Counted from the stretch's first letter, positions 23,458 through 36,366 are shown. The stretch: 64,000 nt of DNA from Phoronis australis (GCA_002633005.1 NMRA01000213.1:174580-238579), one strand, 5' to 3'. Translations and numbers: made by a program. The notes: generated by a model from the sequence alone, not told the origin.

Positions 23458-25595
23458 AGAGGCCCCAATTGAGGACGGGATGGAGTAGTTTGAAGTCAAA
23501 ATCTGTAAATGGTTATTATGATGAGCTTTACCAAATGTTTATTTTGTTATGTATTAAGCGAGACTCGGAGACGTGGACGTCATTTGCTGAATTTCATAAT
23601 ATTGAGCAAGCTTTCAAATTTGGCACAAATCCTAGTCACGAACTTTGCAGAGAGTCAATACTACAGACCGACTGAGCAAGGCCTTGCGTGTGTGAAGTGT
23701 ATTAACCTGTTTAGTTTTTCAGTTATCCAGCGGTGTGTATGCCCTGTGATCGATAATCTGCGACAGTCGTACAATAATTGAACAAATCCTGCCAGCCATT
23801 GGAGCATAGTCGCATTGTTGTCTGTTTTTGTTTACAGTGTGACGATCGATACGGGCGTCACTAACGATAATAACCGTTTGAATGGAATCTCGCTACGGGA
23901 TATCCTGTTTTGCCTTTTTGTCTCGAGCCTATTGTTTAAATTGTGATCCAGTTCTATGGACTTGAAATATGCCGTGAATTCTGGAGATCCCTAAGTTTGC
24001 GGTGGGGAGATTCAACTGAAGGTTAATTCGGGCGCCTTGTTTTCTCTAATGAACTGATACTGGCTTGCCTTCAAGAGCGTAGATAAATAGCCAACAAGCT
24101 GCAGAAAATCCGATAATCGTCTTATTTAAAATTTGATGAAAAATGGAAATTTTTTACATATGGAATTAACCGTGACGTAAGAATGCTCTTGTGGCTAAGA
24201 ATGACATCATTTGTAGTAACCGTTCTCTTTTTCCTATGTATTTTTGTTTACTTATGAAAGCCATGTCACTACTTAGGTGTACGAAATCAATAAAACATTT
24301 GCAGAGAAATTCAGTTTCAAACCGTTTTTTGATTTTTAATACCAAATGCATTGTCAATTATTATTGAAATGATTACGTAAAATTATATCGCTGCTATTGA
24401 ATATGGGCGACATGATTGGCCTTCAAAGACTTTCTTCGTCTTCTAATTAACTAAAGCATGTATACCAACATTCTCTGACTTATTATCGACATTCAGGTAG
24501 GTACGACTTAACCGTATTAGTACGTAATCAGCGACGGGGACCCCTAAAGTGGCACCACACGAAATGAATAAACACTGCACCCAACCACTTGGCCTCGAGT
24601 ATTCTTGGAGTCACTTTCATGCATCTATAGTAAAATGAAAACCGTTGGCCACACCTGCTTAGGGCTCCCACGACATGACCATTTTGTGCATTTTTATAGA
24701 AATTCTTGAAGAATGTCAATTATTTAAACATTGGTCTAAAGGTGAAGGATTTTTACGAGAACTTCGCTTTAAAGGGACACAATCGAATTGATGGCCGCAT
24801 TTGTGTGATAATTCTGTTGGATAGTTGTTAGCTTTAACCAGAGCTGTAAATCTGCAAAATCTGTTGTCGTTTTTATGAGTTTAAGAACAAATTGTCTATT
24901 CCTCTCCGACGTTGGCTTCCAGCCATTCGAAGGTCGAGTACAGCTAATTTATCAGTTAAAACGCTTAAAATATTCGACTTTTTGTTTCCCTTGACTTCAT
25001 CCCTTCTCGCAAAACGTTGGCCGGACTGCAACTGTCGCCGACAATGTCACTTTTAACATTTGTAACCACAAGAGACACCTGATTGATCTTCAATTAGTTT
25101 ATATTACGTAATTTGAGACTAGTGTCTGTCAATGGGGTTCCAAAACTCCCAGAGCCAGCACATCACAATCAGGTCACTCGGCTGCATAAGCTGCAAAGAA
25201 TAGTTAACGAAAAACTACCAGCCCAGTGTGCCAGACGACATTGTCGTCCTCTCAAAGCTCAAGTTCGGTGAACCGTGAGTAGATGTTCCTTCAGCCGATG
25301 AGCTTTTAATGGAGCTCGACGGGAGATGTCTCCGGATATGTACTGCAATTAAGACGACATTTCCGGAGTTGGCTGGAAAATCTCCATAATTAATACTCCC
25401 AGGTATCCTACAAGTTTGCATGATAAAAACAATAACGTCGTATTCATTACCCCTAATGGACCGTTTGGTCTGTGCCGTTGTCGTTGTGAACAATCATTGC
25501 GGACAAGAAAAAAGACGCCGTGCTCGGATGTAGCGCGGCGAACTGACACGCCCTTAGTGGCGTCGGTGACTCGTCCGCGGCACTTAACTCAGGCG

Positions 25596-25610
25596 GTTGC
25601 CGTTGGTAAC
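25596..25610. promoter_or_regulatory. RFX-type X-box
   Basis: GTTGCC-GTT-GGTAAC matches the RFX consensus of two half-sites (GTNRCC and RGYAAC) with a 3-base spacer, both halves intact. It lies in a locally GC- and CpG-richer stretch (about 25500-25620). No gene start is evident nearby, so the target is unknown. Confidence 0.4.
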
Positions 25611-26320
25611 CCACTAGAGCTAGCTTTTTGTTTTACATTTACGGCGAATTTATACATACCTGAAGACGTTGCTTAAGTTTTCGAGTTGAGTTAAATCTAC
25701 AGGCGACTATGCATTGAGTTATATAGCGGTACCTAAATTCCTTAGACGGTGAAACGCGCAACTACATATACACGACATTACGCGAAATTTTGTACCGTAA
25801 TCATTATTTAGTGCTAAATTTGAAACCCGCTTTAAATTATGTCGTGATGTTAAAAACACTAACGTTTTTCAAAGACGTGTGTTCTTCCAAAGCAACGTTC
25901 TCAAATTTACTTGAGTTGAAATGGGTTATGCGATAAATCTCTGGAAATTTCCTGGTGGCTGCCTAACCGAATTGGCGACTGCGAGGTACCCTCACTGAAA
26001 CAAGGAACTTAATGGACCTGACCCAATGCAATAACGAACACAGAGTGAATAATGAAATTGCACCCTGAGCACTCAATGTGCTGGTAACGACAGTAATGTA
26101 GGTGCTAAATGGCGTTCCGTAAGCCAAGTTTTTTTGCTAGAAAATTGAATCACGCGAGTGAAAGGCTATTTCGCGAGAATGGTAACATAATAACCTATAA
26201 CTAAATGATGGCCAATGAAATCGGGTTCGTCAGCGATTTTGGAATGATGAATTATGGGATTAAATTCATAAACTATGGGGTACATTCATGGTTATGTCTT
26301 GGGTGTACGGAAAGCAGACC

Positions 26321-26463
26321 AGATTCACTCGCAAGGGCGTACAGGTGCATTTTATAACCATAGTCCGTGTGGCACAAAAACAACCCTGTAAGTTCATGCC
26401 TCCACAATTTTTTCTTACTCCCTACATTTTGTAGTACGCATCTACCTGGTGTGTCTTATACCA
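26321..26463. repeat. Flank duplicate A, beside single-N join
   Basis: These 143 bases (starting AGATTCACTCGCAAGGGCGT, ending CTTATACCA) are repeated at 26869-27010 with one small difference (CATTTTATAACC against CATTTAAAACC). The copy stops at a single N at 26464. This is best read as the end of one haplotype's contig lacking the MITE. Confidence 0.85.
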
Positions 26464-26464
26464 N

Positions 26465-26868
26465 GGGCCCGGTCTCTAATCTTTGTACTCGAAACGAACT
26501 CGAAACTATTTTTGGCAATTTCTCTGCCTCCTTTTGTGCAAACTTAAGATAATTGGTTATCAGACTGTGCTCGAATACATTATAATTTATGCATAGGAGT
26601 TTCTAGTTCAAGTTTGCCCTTGAAGATCCTTATATTCGTGCTACAAACTCGAGTAAAAACTCGAAATTTCGAGTTCAAACTCGAACTTATTGCTTTAATA
26701 TTGGGTTTACAAACTGTGAACTAAGGGCAATAAATTATCTAAGTAAGTTATTGTGTACTAGAGCATAGAGTAATAGACACTTATCTTGATTTCGCCCAAA
26801 AGTAGAGTAGAAAATGCCAAACCTAATTTCGAGTTCCATTTCGAGTAAAAAGATTGGAGACCGGGCCC
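26465..26868. mobile_element. GGGCCC-ended MITE, copy 2
   Basis: A 404-base element with the same inverted ends and internal ACTCGAAA motifs as the copy at 15321. It starts directly after a lone N and ends directly against the second copy of the duplicated flank. Comparing the two flank copies shows that the site without the element reads GCAGACC|AGATTC, so the insertion point is known to the base. Confidence 0.88.
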
Positions 26869-27010
26869 AGATTCACTCGCAAGGGCGTACAGGTGCATTT
26901 AAAACCATAGTCCGTGTGGCACAAAAACAACCCTGTAAGTTCATGCCTCCACAATTTTTTCTTACTCCCTACATTTTGTAGTACGCATCTACCTGGTGTG
27001 TCTTATACCA
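26869..27010. repeat. Flank duplicate B
   Basis: A 142-base partner of 26321-26463. The sequence carries on past the point where the first copy is cut by the N, into unique DNA (CATATACTAAAG). This is what an overlapping second contig would give. Confidence 0.85.
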
Positions 27011-28288
27011 TATACTAAAGAATTTTTCGCTAGTAAGGCGAGATCACGCAACATCACGCGAGTGGGGTGTTTCGCAAGTAAACTCGCTTACGCAGATTAG
27101 CAGAATGGCGTCCACTAAAGTGATTCGTCAGTGGTGAATTATTGGAGTAAACTCACTCGGGTCCCGTTCTATAAGTCAATACTTCTTGCCGCAAGTATCT
27201 CGCGAATGTCGTTCGCTATGGAACGCAAGCCCGGTGCGCATCAATACCTTGACGGTTGTACTCTGGCATATAACATCACGGCCAATGCAACGTTTGAAAA
27301 AAAAACATTAACAAGCGATTGAAAAAGCGCATATCTTGTGAGTGTCTTTGAAAATGTCCATAAAATGATGTGAAATGCGCTTGCTGGCAGGTACACGTAG
27401 TGACGCTTTTGCTTACCACTTTACTCGGATTAATTCGGGTAAGGAAAAACTGTTTTGTCAACTCCGGCATTTCCATCAAGCTAGTGATTGCAAAACGAAT
27501 GCTACCTAATAAATAGAGGAGTAAATATTTTCTGATTATGAAAAGCAACTTTTTTACCGTTTATTTATATTAAAATAAGGTTCATTGTCTGCCAAGTCAA
27601 TAGTAAATACGCATGAAATATTGCAGATTAAAAATCGAAATAAGACATTGTTTCGTTGATATCGCGTGTAAATATCTATTAACTGAAGAATCAGCGGGCA
27701 CGAGTAAATGAATCAAAAGTCAGTTTGCAAATCCTCACACGTGACGGGGAATGACACGACGATCGTATTCTTTGTTGTCCTTAGATAAACGCGCATTGAC
27801 GATGATTTTTTTATCTTTTAATTACGTTCCTGAATGATGCACACATGCGCGCAGGTGATCAAATGTTGTTATTTTTACGCGAATTTCTTTTTCCTCTCTT
27901 CTCGCACGTGCGCTTTTCATAAATGGAATTTTTATCTAATGCAAGGTAATTGTGCAACATGAATTCTGTCACATCGATGTAAGGAGCAGTCACGTCATAT
28001 TTTAAATTGCGTAATAACTGGTTTTGCGTACATTTTTATTCTTTGAATGGCCTCTCCTCCTCCTTTCTGTTCCCTTTCGTTTTATTAATTTGACCGCACG
28101 AGGGATTATCGCGGGAGAGTAGCAAACATTAATTTTATTGAAGATTTTGACAAGACCAGAGACAGGTTTATATGGACAAGAGAGTTTAGCTCTTTCTGTC
28201 TCACAGATGGAAAAGCAAACAAGATTAAAACTAACCGTCAACTTGATTCTCAAAATCATGATAAATGATATTTCATTTTTCCCCAAAG

Positions 28289-28553
28289 CATGCGCGCACC
28301 CAGCCTAGAAATAGGGGATCCAATTTTTGATAATGTGGACCTGTTACTAAGATTCAAGGAGTACGTTCAGAGCTATGAATTGTGCATTCGCCGAATTTTG
28401 GTAGTTCCTGCCTTTTTGTGGACTATTGTATCGATTTTCTACTTTTTTGGAGTTTTTGTTTCTCTGAGGCAGACCTTTTTGCTCACTTCGCCAAATGGGG
28501 AGGGGGCTCGAACGTTTAAGCCCCCCGCCCCCTCCCCCCTGGCTGCGCGCATG
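28289..28553. mobile_element. CATGCGCGCAC-ended MITE, copy 1
   Basis: This 265-base element begins CATGCGCGCACCCAGCC and ends with the near-complement GGCTGCGCGCATG. The body is shared with copies at 36367 and 56354: GAGTACGTTCAGAGCTATGA, then TTGTGCATTCGCCGAA, then GGTAGTTCCTGCCTTTT, then CACTTCGCCAAAT, then a C-rich run before the right end. The 92-codon frame across it is a by-product of the repeat and is broken in the other copies. Confidence 0.82.
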
Positions 28554-29080
28554 CAACGTAAAAGGTGAGCCTATGGCCTGCAACCTATCAAACGCACACC
28601 TTCGGTTTGCACCGATCCGCGATGCCAAAACGATATTTTGGAAAACTGCAACAACATTAGGTTTTTTTACCTATCTTAAAGATTTCTATCAAATATGGAC
28701 CATGTAATTTATATAGTTGCTTTGCTACCAGAGTGCCTTTCTTCTTTCAAATTCTACAGCCGTTCTACTTTCACTAGAAAAGATATACTGTAACTGGGTT
28801 TAAATCTACAGTTAGTTTAGGTATTTCGTTAAATACCCAGGCTGTTTAAAATGATCCAGCTACATAACCGCAAGTAGGAAATTTGCACGGTATAAGATTT
28901 GCATTTGAACATAGCAGAATTAAAAATCTACTGCCCTGTATATCTTCATTCGCAACGCACCTGTTTGTCCGCAGTCCATTTTTCAGATTTGAACTGGTTT
29001 GGAGTTACAACCAACATTGGGTAAAGTATACCTCGATATACATTTGTATTAGACCTTGCGGTAATTATTCAATATTCTGC

Positions 29081-29230
29081 ACACAACGTGGCAGACCAGT
29101 GAAATACCTTTTTGTCAAATATCTTGACACAAATAAAAGATTAAAAATTAGTCTAATATTACCAGTATGACTGGTGCCGTGAAGATGTTATGAATATAAC
29201 ACTTGGTAAACAGTTTCCATTATTTGTAGC
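29081..29230 (+). repeat. Old interspersed repeat, copy 4
   Basis: It contains CGTGGCAGACCAGTGAAA, then TTGTCAAATATCTTGACACA, then TATTACCAGTATGACTGGTG, then CACTTGGTAAACAGTTTCCA and TTATTTGTAGC. The block order and strand match the three other copies. It lies 150 bases from the tRNA-Trp gene but is unrelated to it. Confidence 0.6.
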
Positions 29231-29377
29231 TCACTAAACAGCCTTTTGACTATCGGAAAAGTAATAATTTATCAAATGTTTTTGCGCATCACAAGTGGAG
29301 ATTGCAGTAAGCAAAGATTGCATCATCGCACAGGCGTTTCTTACATTTTCTCGGGAACAAAAGACGCAAAATCTTAA

Positions 29378-29449
29378 TGACCCCGACGTGATTTGAACAC
29401 GCAACCTTCTGATCTGGAGTCAGACGCGCTACCGTTGCGCCACAGGGCC
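29378..29449 (-). tRNA. tRNA-Trp (CCA)
   Basis: The 72-base - strand sequence has A-box TGGCGCAACGGTAGCG, anticodon CCA (complement of 29415-29417) in the loop TGACTCCAGA, and B-box GTTCAAATC. The acceptor arm pairs fully (GGCCCTG with CGGGGTC, allowing two G-U pairs) with discriminator base A. It is almost identical to vertebrate tRNA-Trp. No intron and no encoded CCA tail are present. A short T-run (AAAA at 29368-29371 on the + strand), seven bases past the 3' end, serves as the pol III terminator. It looks functional and stands alone in the intergenic region. Confidence 0.97.
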
Positions 29450-30390
29450 AGATCTACTATCACTCTCAATTTTTACCAAGTCTTCTATCATGAATATAGA
29501 TGATGACGTCACAATGTTACAGTTATCACATATAGGCTTAAATGATGTCAATGGCTATTCGCGAGAGAAAAGCTCGCTTTTGGCGAGGGAAAGGCCTTCA
29601 CGGCCCTCACCGTTGTTCTCTAAAGCAACCTACCATGGTGTTTTTAACCTGTGTTCCTAAGAGTGAGAGACTGGGCCCGGACTGGCTGGAGCAGTGGAGG
29701 GACAGCGGGCACTAGCCTCTTCACCAATTCAACAACTGTGGAAATGACCATAAAACATTGCATGAAACGTATTTGGGATAAAAATGCAAATGTTTTTGCA
29801 ATTTAATAAACGTATAGAAATGTCCAATACGTAAACGAACACAGTTCAGCTAACCTATTGTTTACCAGTATCGCGTGGCGGAAGACCGCGACATCTACAG
29901 GTGAAAGCTACATGTAAGAGCTGGCGCCGCTCTCTAGCCGGGTTCAAGATGCGTTCAGAAGTGTGAAAAAGTGCTGCCATTTCATAGTTTTGTGTCGCTT
30001 GTTTTGGTCAAATATCTGTTTGCTCACATTTATGGAGCAGATAATTCAAATTCTCATGAAATGATGTTTGCTGTTTTGAGTTTCCTTGAGTTTTTGTTTC
30101 ACCAAGTGTTCTGGTCAACTGAAGTTCAGAGACCCATTTGAAGTAAAAGTCAAGTAAAGTATTCCCAAAGAAGCAATTCATCGCAATTAGTGTCTCAGTA
30201 TGACGCCATTCAAAAATTACCATTTTATTTTAATTACGGTTAAAAGTCATCAACGTCAGTTCACTAAATGAAAACTGCACTACATATTTCATGCCTGTCA
30301 CGTTTGCAATTTTTTTATCAAACAAATATAAACCCATGAGCCAATATTCGGATTTTCCCCAAATATAGGCAGTGAGTAATTTTTTGGTTC

Positions 30391-30494
30391 AGCTGTCGGC
30401 AGGGGGTTCGGCTGCTATTCACGTGCGGAGTTAGTGGGTTCGACACCGCACTGCTGTTGCTTTTTGTAGAATTACTTTTCTCGTCGAGAATGTA
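30391..30494 (+). repeat. tRNA-like SINE with ACTTTTCTCG tail
   Basis: A perfect B-box GGTTCGACACC (30437-30447) and an upstream GGCTGCTATTCACGTGCGG are followed by GTAGAATTACTTTTCTCGTC and GAGAATGT. The tail matches the copies at 10079 (reverse) and 16578. The D-arm half is poorly tRNA-like, so it is not called a tRNA gene. Confidence 0.55.
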
Positions 30495-33400
30495 AACAAA
30501 ATCAGTGCTTTATGAGAAACAGGACAAGTTTCATTTCTGCTTATGTGCAAAAATAACCTCATTTCAGAAGTCAAATATTAAATAATATAATTTTCCTTGT
30601 TTTGCAATCAACACTGAGGTTCGGCGTTTTGCATTACCGATTTTTTTTCAGAATTTCTAAACATCAATCGGACGATACGCACCCCGCAACTAAGAAAAAA
30701 AAACAAAGATCTCAGAAATGTAAAACTACTTACAAATTTTAGGCCATGTCAGTTCAGTGTTTACGCTTTTCTCTAGGTGTGTAATGTAGGTTGCGAAGGT
30801 CCGGTGCGCTAACCCAAACATTGATTTTAACAACAATTCGCTCAGGTAAATATTTCTTTATTTAGCATTATTTTGCCACACCGAACTATTACACACAAGA
30901 TTCTATGGAAAAGGTGATCCGCAATTGTGTGCTTGTCTGTATACATCGGGTCTGTCTCAACTAACTGTGTCATTGTCAAAACACACCCATGTCAGCTGTG
31001 TGCGAAACTTTAGAAGGCTTAGAATGTGAGCACCTGTGAGCAGGATTACCGTGTCCTGAAGAAGTTTTGTTTTTCTTTGTTCCTCCGCATGTAAATCTCA
31101 AGTTTACATTTTTTCTTATCCAAATACTTACACCGGGACAGTTGAAGATGGAAACAAAGTGCCCACCGCAAGACCGGGGCTTTGAGCAAACTGAAGATCC
31201 CGTTTGAATAGCTCGACTATTCTTTTTCATTTCAAATCGGCTTAAACGGCGAGTTGCGTAGGATTTCCTTTAGAATAGATCTGTCCAAGTCAAACATTTT
31301 ACGAAGCTGAGAACTCAAGCTCGTTTGTGAGTAGCCCACAGTTAGGTTCAAGTGCAATAATAAAGTTATTCTCGCGAGCTTGACGGATTTCGCCACCTCT
31401 TGTTCGCACGCACTAAAGTCTAAACCATTGTTCGCAAGGGTCTATTAATTGTGGTAATTGTCACTGTGATTAGGTCAAAATCGGATTTGTTTTATGCGAA
31501 GTAGCTACTCTCGGACGCTTCGAGACTGTAGTGTAGGATTAAATGCTCATTTTATAAATATTACGTTGAATTGAACGTAAGAAGTTTCAACAACTCGAAC
31601 TAACAAAGGTTATTCAGAGCACTGTTATTGGCCGGTCGAGTGGTGTAAGGTCGACTTGTGCAGTATTCAAAAACATGTTTATCCCTAAGTGATTTGAGCA
31701 AATCCGAGACGAATGATGATGACGATGACAGAAACGTGTGACTTGTTAGATGTGTGGCATTTTTTCATACGCATTTGTGGAATGGCGTCGTTTATTCTTA
31801 TCATAGTGGAAAGTAATCCATCCAATGTCTTTAATTGATTCGAAAGCTCAAAGAGCTGGTCCTGGTTTTACCCAATTTCTGTAGCTTTTCGTTTCATTTT
31901 ATTTACCAGGGCACAGTTCACTAATGTGTTTTTAATCAGACAAATTACAAAATATATAAAATCCCAACCGTTTGTATGCCTATCTTTGGTAGTTTAGTAC
32001 CACGACGTAAAACTTCATTTCAAAATATGATTCGCAATGAAAGTTTAATTATGTATTCCGTGGTCAGTGAAGTTCACTTAACATAGATAAATATTATGTA
32101 TATTATCTTGTGTTAAAGGGAGCTACCAATTCGAAGTACAGTAGCCTCAGTATTGTAGATTCATGGTCGGTAGCTCATTTGATCTGCAGTGGTGTGGAAT
32201 AATCTGCAAATGCCGCTCTCCTATTATATACGGATGGGAAATTCTTCCTGCACGGGAATCTGCTGTAATCCCAAGCTTATCCCGCTCTGTTGCAATGGAA
32301 TCTGGCCACGGTTCAATCAGATCACTGACGGGGGTCCATTTCACAGCGGGAACTGACAGTCACCATTTTGAATCATTCAGCGGAACTGACAATTTCAAGG
32401 CATTCAGACATCGACTTTATTCTTACTTTTCAATAGCCCTTCAGGTGAAATCACACCACTGAAAAAAGACACGCACAATTTCACCCGAATAGCACTCTAA
32501 ACCGTTTAATTAGGACTCGAAGCGCATATAATCCTATTTCACCCACAGTGATTTTATTCATCTCATGGAAATTAATTGTTTTTTACAATCTAGATCTGAA
32601 AAATTTTGTAAAAACTAAAACCATCAGATGACCACATTCACACTATAACGCAATTTTTATTTTTGAATGAAGTGTTGACGTTTGTCTTGAGGCAATCTAT
32701 CCTGACAGGCGCACGTGCGCTTACTGTGCCGCGTGAACAATGACTGCGGCTGTCAGCTCACTCTCCAGTTTCATCGGTAGTTTTCGATACAGTGTTCCAA
32801 ATTTTGAAGTAATAGCATTATATGCTTAAGCTGCAAAGAAAACATACACTCTGGACTCACAACGGAGTTCATTCAATAAAAGACGAGTATTGAATAAACA
32901 AGACTACCCGAACAAATCTTGCTCAATAATTTGGATAAAATTATCCCCGTATTGTGCCCGTTTGTTGCCACGTTCAACGCACGTTTTCCAGGACTGTATA
33001 AAATAATACTGGAGTATTTGAACGAGTCAACTGAAAGAATGACAACGGTTTGTTTTATCAGCGGCGGATCGGTGAGCTCAATTCCTCGACCATATGTTTG
33101 GTATTCAACCATCGACAATGGTTTTAATTTGAATGATACGACGGAAAATACCTAACCAAACAAATAATGACCTATTAGACCATTTGTGGGTAAACAGACG
33201 TTTAGGGAGCAAAATATTCAATTCTTCTGAAAAGAATTGCCTGTTTTATATGAAAACACAGCTAACCTAAGGCATAGCTGTCGAATCAAACGGAATCATT
33301 GAAGCTCGTGATTTTACCCGCGGCGGTGTTTTGTTCCTTGCTAGGATTTAGGAGAATAAAATCAAACATCTCCCACCCGAATTCGTGAATCTGTAATTGA

Positions 33401-34871
33401 AACCTGAACACCTGTGCTTGAAGTTTCTCTCAGTTAACCCAATGGGAGAGCCCCAGTGATTAAAATGATCGTTTTTTTCGAAATTATGCAATGAATGGCG
33501 TGAAAAATTGCTACGAACAGTTTTTACTTCGCTTTTTCTTGGACAATTATTTGCATTGGTGCTCTCTTAACTATAATCATTGTTCACAAAAAGTGTCTTT
33601 CCAAAATAGGGGACTGCAGATATGAGACCCTGTGAATTATTTCGTTTAACCCGCTTTGAGAGACGCTTTAGGAGAATGGAATAGGAACTAAGCTCGAGCG
33701 CTCGCTTATTGCCTGAAACAACTGACGACTAATTGGAGACAACGCGAGAAAATTCATTAATTGGTAAAGTGTGCACGAATTTGGACGCACTTTAGGAATT
33801 CTAAACAATATTAAACTAAATTATCGCACAAAAGTCATGCAGCGTTATCACCAACGGATATCAGTGCAAAAATATTTACAACCCACTGTTGCTATTACAA
33901 CCGCGTTTCTGTCCGGGGTACAGTCTACTTAATAGTGTCTTGTGTTTTCATCACTGGGATGTAAATTTGAGGTGTCAGCTCAAATCTTAAACGGCTATAA
34001 AATGGAATGGAATATCACTGTTGTGCTTGGTATACAGTCTGATTGTAGGGCTACTCTGGATGGTATATGAAAACTGACAAAATTTAAAGAAGTCTGCAAA
34101 TCAAACAACTCCGGATACCGATATAGTCCTTGTTATAATGAATCTAGTTAAATTAGAGTAAACTTTCGATACTCAACATTTGAACAACCTGCTATAGCAA
34201 TACTGTGCCATCTCTACACTTGAATTCTTGTGTGAAATCTCGTTTCGTAAGCATGTCGTTTTCACATGACAATGTTGAATGATGTGTTTTGCGCAGATTT
34301 TAAGACGTCATAGTAAACATGCAGGCCTAATAAAATCGATGAGGAATCTTGTTCTTATTCTAATTCTAAGAGGTAAGATCGATGAAATATATCTGCAAAA
34401 TAAAGAAGTAAACTGAGATTTGTTTGATTTTCCGACCTCATCAGAGCTATTGGACATGTATATTCCTTCAAGGTACATGATAAATAAAACGAAACTTTAA
34501 ATAGGGATATCAGATGAACTTAAGTTTCAGAATTTTAGTTTGAGCTTATAAAAGACGCCTATACGTGGAAATAGATAGAAAATAAAGTGTCTGTCTCGAC
34601 CTATCAGTTACAGTACTGTGGCCTTGCACCCAGGGCTATTGGAAACTAATAGTAACGACAAATCGATGCACTAAATAAGTCTGAATACAAATTAACGGTA
34701 CATACAGGGTGTATCAAAGATAATGAGTCTTAACTTTAATGCTTGCTCATCGAAATCGTGGACACAGATGTTTACGAACGTGGCTGGTAACTATAAGTAT
34801 TTATCTAGTACATTGATTCTAAACATATTTCGTAAATGCCTGTAAAGGTACCCCTTCTGTGGGCGTTGGAA

Positions 34872-34959
34872 GTTGTACACATAGAGTGCGCGGGGTGTAT
34901 ACATGGAATGCGCGAGGTGCTCACTTGAAGAGTGCAAGGTATACGCATGGAGTGCGCAC
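34872..34959 (+). repeat. 22-bp tandem repeat, four copies
   Basis: The unit is approximately GGTGTATACATGGAGTGCGC plus two bases, with copies starting at 34872, 34894, 34916 and 34938 and no indels. The third copy is the most diverged. Confidence 0.85.
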
Positions 34960-35669
34960 TCAGTCATCAACTGCTACTTCAAAGATGGTCTAATTAGAAA
35001 GTTGAAGAAAACGCATGCTCAGTGATGGCAAACACCAACCTGTGTATATTAATGCAATCTGAAATTGTAACATCTATTATTAAATAAGATCCTCCTGGGT
35101 GCCAGAAATCATAACCCTGTCAACCTCGTTGGATTAGATATACGATTTTCTGGAGAATAACAGGTATTGATTCCTTTTTAATCGTTGTAAAGCAATTTTA
35201 CAAACCCTGTGAGCTTTTAGGCTAGCATATCCAAGAATCCAAGCAAGTACAAATTAAAATTGTATATTTATCGTAACACTAACGTTATGACAAATTTACA
35301 GAGATTAGATGAACATGACATGAGAGAAACGCCATAATTCAAGTGCACCCCCGAGCGACAGACTGTAGGGCTGCTGGGGCTGGGAATTTCAAGTGAAATT
35401 ATATAGCACAAGTATGTTTTAACATTTTGAAAGCTGTCACAATAAAAGTGATTTTCATCTCCACTCTTTCCATCAACAAATTAAGCAACACTTCTTATAT
35501 GGTTCCAACGGGGAGAAATGGACAAAACCCATTATGGATCCCCATATTCTAAAACGCAAAATTTATTTTCAAAATATTTTTTTCAGAAACGATACAAGAA
35601 TTCAAATTTCGATTTAAGTCATTTTAATGGATGTCCACGGGCCTATCCATAGTGCGTGGGCAGGCAAAT

Positions 35670-35698
35670 CAGAGTGTCATTACGTTTGTGACACTCTG
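35670..35698. other. Perfect short hairpin
   Basis: CAGAGTGTCA and TGACACTCTG form a perfect 10-bp stem around a 9-base loop. It is too short for a microRNA precursor, and no T-run or gene end is beside it. Confidence 0.5.
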
Positions 35699-36366
35699 TA
35701 TAGCCCAAAATGCACGTTTTTTCGTCTATCTCGAATTATACAGAAGGTCACGGCTTATGCAGATGAACCATAAAACCTCGCTTTTTGTTTTCAAGTTTGG
35801 CATTTTGGAAATCAAATCTATGTAAATATACAAACCATCTGACGCAAATTGTCTTAATAAATAATAAAACACATTCTGGCAATTAAACATTGAGTTTATT
35901 TCCCATTAATTCAAACCCTGTAAGCCGATTTTGGCATAACACTTTCAGAGTTTACAGTGCTTTAAAGAAGAAATAGGGAAACGTAACTGAAAAATACAAT
36001 ACATAAACATTTATAAATCTCATCTTTCAGTAATACCGAACATGTACATGCGAACAATCACTAAGTACTAGTAAAATGTGACCGAACACTTCAACAATTC
36101 AAAATAAACACGAAATAAATAAATAACAAACAATAAATGGGCATCAAGTTATTTCACAGTAACAAGGTTAAAACATCTACAACGTACTGAAATTTACAGG
36201 GAGCTTCGAATTCTTTCGCAAGTGTAGGCCCTTTATTACGGCACCTTTATTTCATTACAATGTTTTCTATGTATAATTACAAACATGAGGTTTCAAGTTG
36301 ATTGTTTCAACCAGTTTGACGGAAACACAGCAGTGAAGGTTTTGGCTTATATACTGCCAGTATTAT

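Larger units (their letters stand above)
11108..28288. other. SCAPER-side intergenic / 3' UTR region
   Basis: No protein-coding exon could be supported in these 17 kb. The first part must hold the SCAPER 3' UTR. AATAAA occurs at 12449-12454 and 12560-12565 without a GT-rich element behind it, and at 22946-22951 with one. The region contains a GGGCCC-ended MITE (15321-15723), SINE sequence (16578-16690), a 58-bp minisatellite (18001-18290), an old repeat copy (23311-23457), an X-box (25596-25610) and a MITE-bearing haplotype join (26321-27010). The open frames at 21135-21536 (133 codons) and 25215-25680 show no recognisable family. Confidence 0.5.

Noticed and set aside
28290-28568. 92-codon frame with a hydrophobic middle
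   Set aside because: It is wholly a translation of a MITE and is not kept in the other two copies.
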